NCBI RefSeq assembly: GCF_947242115.1
Contig: NC_074719.1
Location: 45,260,884-45,324,883, forward strand
DNA length: 64,000 nt
From: Biomphalaria glabrata
Lineage: Eukaryota; Mollusca; Gastropoda; Planorbidae
Reading direction: 5' to 3'
In this document: positions 63,918 through 64,000 of the stretch, one piece after another
Layout: each line of letters begins with the position of its first letter
How positions within the stretch are numbered: position 1 is the first letter of the stretch
Program-made: the position numbers and the translations under genes
The notes under the pieces: model-generated
The model's input: only the letters and a program-made list of their open reading frames with translations
What the model was told of the DNA's origin: nothing
Database searches by the model: none

Positions 63918-64000
63918 CTGCAGATTAGATTTATAGATTTACATCTTTAAAAAAAAAATACACCTAGTATGGAAAAGAATACAGAGAACTGTACTAACGT

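Overview
The window is animal nuclear DNA, AT-rich, with small exons, long introns and very many dispersed repeats. The mixture (tRNA-derived SINEs, RTE- and I/Jockey-like LINE tails, hAT-type and other MITEs, and a Gmr1-like LTR element) suits a mollusc, most likely a gastropod. That placement is inference; no marker gene proves it.

Host genes. (1) 4123-9800 (+): the last eight coding exons of a LAT-type amino-acid transporter (SLC7A5/A8 group); the first half of the gene lies left of the window. (2) 17975-23493 (-): a seven-exon gene of about 242 codons, best read as the kinetochore MIS12-complex subunit DSN1. (3) 29071-29892 (+): a DHHC palmitoyltransferase of ZDHHC24 type with its whole coding region in one exon behind a 5'-UTR splice acceptor. 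(4) 43094-64000 (-): a cluster of secreted peptide-precursor exons that I do not recognise from any named family. One signal-peptide exon (54309-54491), three peptide exons carrying a KR-GWL...W core (51847-51984, 48217-48363, 63783-63917) and two nearly identical three-cysteine C-terminal exons (43094-43201, 62048-62179) are all phase 0 at both ends. Two of the peptide modules end in Gly-Lys-Arg, the classic amidation and cleavage signal. They predict 22-23 residue cationic, amphipathic, amidated peptides released from an acidic precursor, as in antimicrobial or lytic peptide precursors. This is the best candidate for an undescribed system here.

Mobile DNA. An LTR retrotransposon that looks whole (31415-39609, apparently identical 370-bp LTRs, one 1496-codon gag-pol ORF) has integrase before reverse transcriptase, the Gmr1 arrangement; an older solo LTR of a related family lies at 52248-52623. 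DNA elements with visible terminal repeats and target duplications include three members of a CATAGAC...AGACTGG family with 8-bp duplications, a 2.8-kb hAT-like element carrying other repeats inside it, several hAT MITEs, copies of a ZMYM/DUF4371-type hAT, and two 81-bp TTAA MITEs. At least three SINE families and three LINE families are scattered throughout, often nested.

Tandem arrays are frequent: two different 28-bp arrays in neighbouring introns of the transporter, a 22-bp array that flips orientation once, and 29-, 39-, 40-, 42-, 69- and 92-bp arrays or duplications. The right third (40-64 kb) is the most repeat-laden and is where the peptide cluster sits.
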